A stretch of 50,748 nt of DNA from Terfezia claveryi (lineage: Eukaryota; Ascomycota; Pezizomycetes; Pezizales; Pezizaceae), in the NCBI GenBank assembly GCA_015179025.1, contig WHUX01000304.1, forward strand, positions 1 to 50,748, read 5' to 3'. Under the pieces are notes generated by a model, which saw only the letters and a list, made by a program, of their open reading frames with translations, did not search any database and was not told the DNA's origin. The first letter of the stretch is position 1; every line of letters begins with the position of its first letter. Of this stretch, positions 45,643 to 50,748 are shown one piece after another. Made by a program: the position numbers and the translations under genes.

Positions 45643-46184
45643 GCTTCACCCTCCGTTCCCCTCCACTTCCGCTACTCGCTTCGCTCGCCCCTCCGGGTAA
45701 CCGCTCTCGTTGCGGCTCACTCTGGGTGAATTCGGTTATGTTTTTAGTGTGCCACACTGAAACATAGCCGCTAGCAAGGGTATATTACTAGCGCTTACCC
45801 TGCATTAGCGCAATGCAGTCATCATGCATGCACATGCACGTCGGAGTCACACCCGTCGCACATGCGTCATGCATGCAGGTAAGATTAGCACACCGCCCCC
45901 AAATTAGTATTGCTGACTGCATGACGCAGTCATGTTTAATGAGTCACACCATTATGCATGAACGAGTCACACTTTTAATTTAGATTTTTAGAAGAGGGTG
46001 GTCAGCCCACCCACACCACGGAAATAATCACAATTACCGTGAGTCACACTAGAGGTAGGAAAAGGTATAAGTATCAAGCACTGAAGAGTCAATCCAGACG
46101 AAACCAACAGTGACCCACAAGTCAAGTTGTCTGCTTCGTGATACTCTTCAGGAATTCTAACATTTCTCTCCTCCCCCCCCCCCC
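45643..46184 (+). repeat. Penelope pseudo-LTR, right arm, 3' copy, ending in C12
   Basis: 542 bp with the GC-rich leader, GGTTATGTTTTTAG at 45734 and the hammerhead, ending CTCCT plus 12 C before the target duplication TCTGGGG. Confidence 0.88.
46071..46144 (+). ncRNA. Hammerhead ribozyme, type I (copy 4)
   Basis: Same 74 nt as copy 3, in the 3' pseudo-LTR of the right arm. Cleavage would occur about 53 nt before the element end. Confidence 0.83.
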
Positions 46185-46194
46185 TCTGGGGACT

Positions 46195-47008
46195 TCGCCC
46201 TTTTTCTCTTTGCTAGCTCCCCTCCTTGCTTTGACCGTACTCCCTTCTTTGTAGTAGACTGAGCTGCAGTAACACTAGCTCTTCGTATTCGCTAGCTTTG
46301 GCGCACAGTAGCCACGGAACTACCTGCAGTTGGCACTACTGTATCTTCGGATTGTGGAAGTTCATCTATACGGGATTGGCGTTGTTCAGCTTCGGCGTTC
46401 TGGATAAGATCTCTGGCATTTGTTGTCCCTTGTTTTTCTGCTATCAATGTCATCATAGCTACATACGCAGTATGATATTTCTTCTGATCGTTCGGAAGAA
46501 TTGGAGGTAGGTCTCGATCCTGCAATACCCATCTAATATCCTCTACCATGAGCCACTTATCTTTCTGTGTGTGGGGGGTTGATTTTCGGTCTTCAATTTC
46601 TATGACGAACCGTAGTAAAATGTCGCGCACTAGATCCATTCCTCTATGAAATGACAATTCTTCCGCTGCGAGTGAACATTGTCTGGCAAATACAATCGAT
46701 GGCCAAGGGGGTTGTATATCCTGGAGCAATAGCATCCAATTTGGACCCCAGAATTTTTCAGTAGACAGATTGTAATTCTGTCTTCTCTTGACTGATGCAT
46801 TGTATACTTCGCCGAACTTATTGAGTTCGTCCATTCTTAGATCGTCACGTACGTCTTCTCTAGAGACTCCCCACACTTGTAGTTCTGCTTAGGTTGCTTG
46901 TTCGATTAGGGTGGATTGTGCTGCGGCCAAGGCACCAACTTTCTCACCGCATTGTCTGGTCAATCTTGCTATACCTTTGAGAAATTTCCATTGATTTTTT
47001 CCACCGAC
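46195..47008 (-). pseudogene. Unidentified protein gene, 5' part (split by the Penelope-like dimer)
   Basis: The minus-strand frame begins at the LTR junction (VGGKNQWKFLKGIARLTRQ), passes one UAG near 46889, then runs open through MDELNKFGEVYNASVKRRQN and DIQPPWPSIVFARQCSLAAE to another UAG at 46292. It continues in the same frame (KRKRAKSP) up to the Penelope insertion and on at 37733. At least 270 codons are here and about 160 in the other part. The start is lost because the LTR at 47009 interrupts it. I recognise no domain; a retroelement gag-like protein is possible. Confidence 0.55.
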
Positions 47009-48475
47009 TATCACGGGGGCCCTATTGACTGATAGCGCTCTTGCGACTATTAGGACGGCCGTAATTTCCTGCCGCAACGATATCTATTCCGCAACACAGA
47101 ATATCAATTCTATAGCAGTAAAGTTTAGTCCAACAGTAGTTCCTCACGACGGATCTTATTTCGCAACACAAAATAAATCCTATGTCGCTTTAAACGTAAA
47201 GTTAACTCAAGACTTAGAACTTTGTAGGCTTCGTATACTCGAGGTGCTCTTGCTTTCGAATACTCGCTGGTGGTAGAATAAATTCAACCGGAACTACTTG
47301 CACTATTTATATCCCGCGGTGTTTGTAGATATTCTTATGATAAAAATATTTTATAAAACGCGGGCCTACCTGTCACCTCGGAATTTCTTCCTAAGTGTTA
47401 TGCCATCCACACCTTTGTTAATGCAGTTGCTATCTGCACTCGTTGTCACAGGTTACTAACCCGAACGTAGAGAATATTCCCATGTCTGCATGTTATACGT
47501 ACTTCGCTTACAGCTCGCTTATCCCATTAAAGAATTCTTATCCGAGACAACTAAATTCAATTTCAGATACGTTTCCAATCCCCGATACTATCGAATTACC
47601 ATCCGACAATATCCGAAGGCATCTAATTATGTTTCCGGCAATATTCACTTAATAGTGTCTAGTGTCCATTGAAAATAATTTTCAACTGCACATAACTCTA
47701 TGAATAGAGAACCGTGGGTCACAAGTAAATTACCATTGGAAAGGTATCAACGCATAGAAGATTATAGAATCTTAGTTTATCCCGATACCCAAATTATTCA
47801 CGGAGTTATTACCAATAATAAGTAAACCTCCTCGTGGACCTATATGACCATATTAAAAGTCGTATATCTCCATGAGTTTAACTCCGATCATAAAATGGAT
47901 TGCAGAAATGGAATCAGGACGAAGAGTAGGCCTAGATAGAACCTTGAAACATTCAATTCGGAGAACTTTATGTTTTGGCCCTACCTTTGGCCTCTGTCCT
48001 GGGCGCACTCCCTTATAGTGTCACCGGACGCACTTTGGTCTAAAGTGCGCCCTCATGGTTTCATTTTTTTATTTATTTTTACCGAATTATTTTCCTGCAG
48101 TTCAGGGTAATAATTCAATATTCAGGGTAATGCCAAGACTTCAGGGTAACAGCTAATATATAGCTAGCATATATATATGCATATAGTCAGCATATTGATC
48201 TGAGTATAACTATTGAACCGTTAATCGGATTCTTATGAAACTTGAACCGTAGCTCCCTCAAGGGTCTATGGACGTTCCATAAGTGTCATAACCATCTAGA
48301 ATGATTATAAACTACTCCAAGGTTCATACCCGTTTCATATACTTAACTCTTATAGATAAGTATTAGAAACGTTTGCACCACACTACTAAGAGTGTACCTA
48401 GAGTCCATATAGATTCTAGGGTCGTTCTATAAGGGCCCAAGTACCTTTGGTAGAGCTGGATGTCACCCCGTGACA
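47009..48475 (-). repeat. Long LTR (TGTCACGGGG family), complete, 1467 bp; 3' LTR of the right-edge gypsy
   Basis: On the plus strand it runs from TATCACGGGG to TGTCACCCCGTGACA. It follows the minus-strand pol end and a purine tract, so it is that element's 3' LTR. Notable parts are a hairpin GCACTTTGGTCTAAAGTGC (48030-48048) enclosed by GGGCGCACT...AGTGCGCCC (48001-48052), and three TTCAGGGTAA motifs (48100-48148). Its left end cuts into the unidentified gene; the matching target duplication (CCGAC expected) lies outside the window. Confidence 0.9.
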
Positions 48476-48488
48476 GTGCCTCCCCCTT
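48476..48488 (-). promoter_or_regulatory. Polypurine tract of the right-edge gypsy
   Basis: The minus strand reads AAGGGGGAGGCAC immediately before the LTR start TGTCACGGGG. Confidence 0.8.
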
Positions 48489-48717
48489 AAGGTTCTTGTC
48501 CGCAAGAACCTAATTGATCATGCAACCAGAATCATTATTGCTACTAACAACGATGGATGGGGCTTGAGGACCAGTCCTCATATACAACAGCCAAAACATA
48601 GCTGCGTACGTCTCTTTGCACCCCTGGGACAATATGGCATAAGAAATACAGGTAAAACAAAAACGTAAAGATAATTCAAAAAACCTAATGCCTAATATAG
48701 GAAAAAAAGAAAAATCC

Positions 48718-50748
48718 TCACAAGATAACATCAGGGTCCCGAGGCTTACGAGGATTATCCAAATGGAATTTTCGAATTAAATCGGCTGCTCCATCCTTCA
48801 GGTTCTCATATGGTTCCCATGTGTCGTCATCAGGACCGTAACCCTTCCAAGAGACTAAATACATAACCCGTCCCTTCCTGAGCTCACTTGTCCTAACCTT
48901 TTCCACCTGGTATTCCGATTCTTCGAGGTCGACTGGAGGGGGTGTTGGCGAGCGTCTGCCGGCAATCGTGTTAAGGTGGTAGGGTTCCAACAAACTAATA
49001 TGAAAAACTGGGTGAGTTTTGCCTGTGCTCGGGGGAAGCTCTAACTCATAGGTATAGGTGCCTATGAGCCGTTTGATTCTAAACTTCCCTCGTAACTTGT
49101 AGTCAAGCTTCTTGGTCGGACGCCTTGTTTTGATGTTCTTTGCGTTGACCATGACCCAATCTCCCACTTTGAATGTCGGTTCCTTCTCTGCTACCTTGAG
49201 ATTGTAGTATTTGGACATCCGGTCCTGTGCTGCCTTCATGTTCTCCCTCATAGCCTCCCTCATTGCGTCCAAGGTTTCGACTGTCTTGACTGCCTCAGGG
49301 TTGTTCGATTCAGTTGAGGCTTCGGTTGGGTTCTGGAAATTATTTTCTGGGTGTTGAGCGTATGCGGCAAAGAATGGTGTGAGTTTGGTACTAGAATGGA
49401 CAGTGTTATTATAACAGAACTCGGCAAATGGTAATAACTGGACCCAGTCATCCTGATCCCAACAGCAATACGTCCGTAGATAATGCTCAAGGGTCTGGTT
49501 GACTCGTTCAGTTTGACCATCAGTCTGGGGGTGATATGTCGAGGACTTATCCAACTCAACTCCTAATAACCGCATTACCTCCATCCAAAATGAACTTGTA
49601 AATACCGAATCCCGATCCGAAACAACCCTCTTTGGTAATCCGTGCAGCCTCCAAACCTCCTTGACAAATATCCCAGCCAACTCTTTTGCCTTCCGGTTCT
49701 TTAAAGGAATGAAATGCGACATTTTAGTAAACCTATCAACAATAACCCAAATCTGATTATACCCTTTGACTGGTGGTAAATCAGTGATGAAATCCATCGA
49801 AATATGTTCCCACGGCCTGTAGGGGATTGGAAGAGGTACGAGCTTGCCATATTTCTTGTGTCTTGCAGTTTTGTTTCTTTGGCAAGCATCGCATGTACGT
49901 ACGTAGTTTCGTACCCAGTCTTCCATGTTAGGCCAGTAGTAATTTCGTTTCATGAGCTCGAGGGTTTTGTCACGTCCGAAATGACCTGCAACTTTAGCAT
50001 CATGGCACTGGAAAGCCACTTTCAACTTAAGGGAGTTATTGTCAGGTATATATAGGCGACATTCATAGGTTACCATGTCATCTTCTAAACCGTAATGTTC
50101 GAGTCCAGGATACTCCTTGCCAAACTTCAACGCGTTCCGAATCCCTAACCACTTGTCATCCTTGAGGCTAGCCTCTTGGATCTCCTTCGACCAACTTGAT
50201 TCTTCTGTTTGTGAGGCCTTCACTGCCATGATGCGGCGCGTTACTAGACTCTCCCCACTCGTTCCTAGTTGGAATTGACCAGGCTTGAACATCCGAATCG
50301 TGTGGTCCTGCTTCTCTCCCCCTCCTTCGAGGTCAGGATCAACCTGACGAGAAAGCGCATCTGCCTTGCCATTCTTATCACCTGGGCGGTAGATGATTCT
50401 AAAATTGAACTGGCTTAGTATTTCCGCCCATCTGGCCTGCCTTCGATTGAGTATTTTTGTGGAATTAAAGTACTCAAGGTTCTTGTGATCTGTATACACA
50501 ATTATCTCCTCCGGGGCACCCATGAGAAAATGTCTCCATTCTTGGAAACAATTGACAATTACAACCATTTCTTTGTCATGGACGTTGTAATTGAGCTCTG
50601 CTGGGATGAAGCGTTTCGAGTAGTACGCTACTGGGTGCCAACGACCATCTGGTTCTTTTTGGGATAGAATACCAGCTTTTGCTAGATCAGACGCGTCTGT
50701 CTCGATCATTTTTGGTCGTTCTGGGTGATAATGGCAGAGTATCGGAGA
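48718..50748 (-). CDS. Ty3/gypsy chromovirus Pol, C-terminal part (RNase H, integrase, chromodomain), intact
   Basis: Open from the right window edge to the stop at 48718, at least 676 codons with no lesion. RNase [34 protein letters not shown], and ADALSRQ at its end. Integrase zinc domain: HDAKVAGHFG...CDACQRNK. Catalytic core: IVDRFTKMSH, VVSDRDSVF and TDGQTERVN supply D, D and E. GPY/F domain: LDYKLRGKFRIKRLIG and HPVFHISLLEPY. Chromodomain: EYQVEKVRTSELRKGR...YLVSWKGYGPDDDTWEP, with the expected aromatic residues. The upstream RT, protease and gag lie beyond the window. This is the only coding region here that could still be active. Confidence 0.93.
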   Translation of the reverse strand, partial: SPILCHYHPERPKMIETDASDLAKAGILSQKEPDGRWHPVAYYSKRFIPAELNYNVHDKEMVVIVNCFQEWRHFLMGAPEEIIVYTDHKNLEYFNSTKILNRRQARWAEILSQFNFRIIYRPGDKNGKADALSRQVDPDLEGGGEKQDHTIRMFKPGQFQLGTSGESLVTRRIMAVKASQTEESSWSKEIQEASLKDDKWLGIRNALKFGKEYPGLEHYGLEDDMVTYECRLYIPDNNSLKLKVAFQCHDAKVAGHFGRDKTLELMKRNYYWPNMEDWVRNYVRTCDACQRNKTARHKKYGKLVPLPIPYRPWEHISMDFITDLPPVKGYNQIWVIVDRFTKMSHFIPLKNRKAKELAGIFVKEVWRLHGLPKRVVSDRDSVFTSSFWMEVMRLLGVELDKSSTYHPQTDGQTERVNQTLEHYLRTYCCWDQDDWVQLLPFAEFCYNNTVHSSTKLTPFFAAYAQHPENNFQNPTEASTESNNPEAVKTVETLDAMREAMRENMKAAQDRMSKYYNLKVAEKEPTFKVGDWVMVNAKNIKTRRPTKKLDYKLRGKFRIKRLIGTYTYELELPPSTGKTHPVFHISLLEPYHLNTIAGRRSPTPPPVDLEESEYQVEKVRTSELRKGRVMYLVSWKGYGPDDDTWEPYENLKDGAADLIRKFHLDNPRKPRDPDVIL

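Larger units (their letters stand above)
37734..46184. mobile_element. Penelope-like retroelement, inverted (head-to-head) dimer, with hammerhead ribozymes
   Basis: Two arms (37736-41907 and 42000-46172), 4172 and 4173 bp long, are near-perfect reverse complements around a 92-bp spacer. The whole is flanked by a single 7-bp direct repeat TCTGGGG (37727-37733, 46185-46191) and interrupts one reading frame on the minus strand, so it entered as one unit. Each arm has a pseudo-LTR at both ends, a two-part coding region and a Penelope-type RT. The right end carries a run of 12 C; the left end and inner copies have shorter runs. No GIY-YIG endonuclease is seen after the RT. The arms differ by single-base changes and 1-nt indels, so they are not one read copied twice. 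Confidence 0.9.

Noticed and set aside
37734..46184. DNA transposon with 4-kb terminal inverted repeats, or a Crypton/DIRS element
   Set aside because: There is no transposase or tyrosine recombinase. Each arm is a complete retroelement with its own pseudo-LTRs, Penelope-type RT motifs and ribozymes.

Overview
The window is a stack of nested transposable elements with no recognisable host gene, rRNA, tRNA or CRISPR array. The coding remnants (Ty3/gypsy chromoviruses, Ty1/copia, a Helitron, a Penelope-like element) and the very short introns with GTATGT/CTAAC/YAG signals in the Penelope-like genes point to a filamentous fungus. A repeat-rich Pezizomycete such as a truffle would fit, but nothing in the sequence proves the taxon.

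Layout. (1) 1-18.2 kb: an old gypsy element (minus strand; gag and protease only) lies beside or between copies of a long LTR family whose ends read TGTCACGGGG...CCCCGTGACA. It is split by a 14.5 kb gypsy chromovirus (2299-16780, 719-bp LTRs, target duplication CTCTT). That element is in turn split by a very young Ty1/copia element (5678-11107, 525-bp LTRs that look identical, target duplication CATAC). (2) 18.3-25.15 kb: a degenerate Helitron on the minus strand, split by an internally deleted copia-like element (22264-24889, target duplication AATGC). (3) 25.15-28.48 kb: another copy of the long LTR, carrying a 1.9 kb non-autonomous terminal-inverted-repeat element with a 24-bp minisatellite. 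(4) 28.48-33.06 kb: a 5'-truncated gypsy chromovirus on the plus strand with a textbook -1 frameshift signal and many lesions. (5) 33.06-37.2 kb: non-coding satellite-like DNA. (6) 37.2-47.0 kb: an unidentified minus-strand gene split by an 8.45 kb inverted dimer of a Penelope-like retroelement. (7) 47.0-50.7 kb: a long LTR and the intact 3' part of its gypsy pol, running off the right edge.

The most notable object is the Penelope-like inverted dimer. Two nearly identical 4.17 kb arms lie head to head around a 92-bp spacer, and the whole block is flanked by one 7-bp target duplication (TCTGGGG). Each arm encodes a Penelope-type reverse transcriptase without a GIY-YIG endonuclease, and each of the four pseudo-LTRs carries a type I hammerhead ribozyme. 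Candidate spliceosomal introns restore the reading frame. The ends carry a variable oligo(C) tail that could pair with the G-rich target.

Other notable points are a gypsy pol with an extra zinc-knuckle-containing module between RNase H and integrase, half-tRNA(iMet) priming sites in both copia elements, a catalytic YLDE variant in a gypsy RT, and Gcn4/AP-1-type motifs iterated in two unrelated elements. Nearly every coding region is broken. The only long ORF without a visible lesion is the right-edge gypsy pol. LTR comparison gives a relative order: outer gypsy, then nested gypsy (about 9 LTR differences), then copia (none seen).
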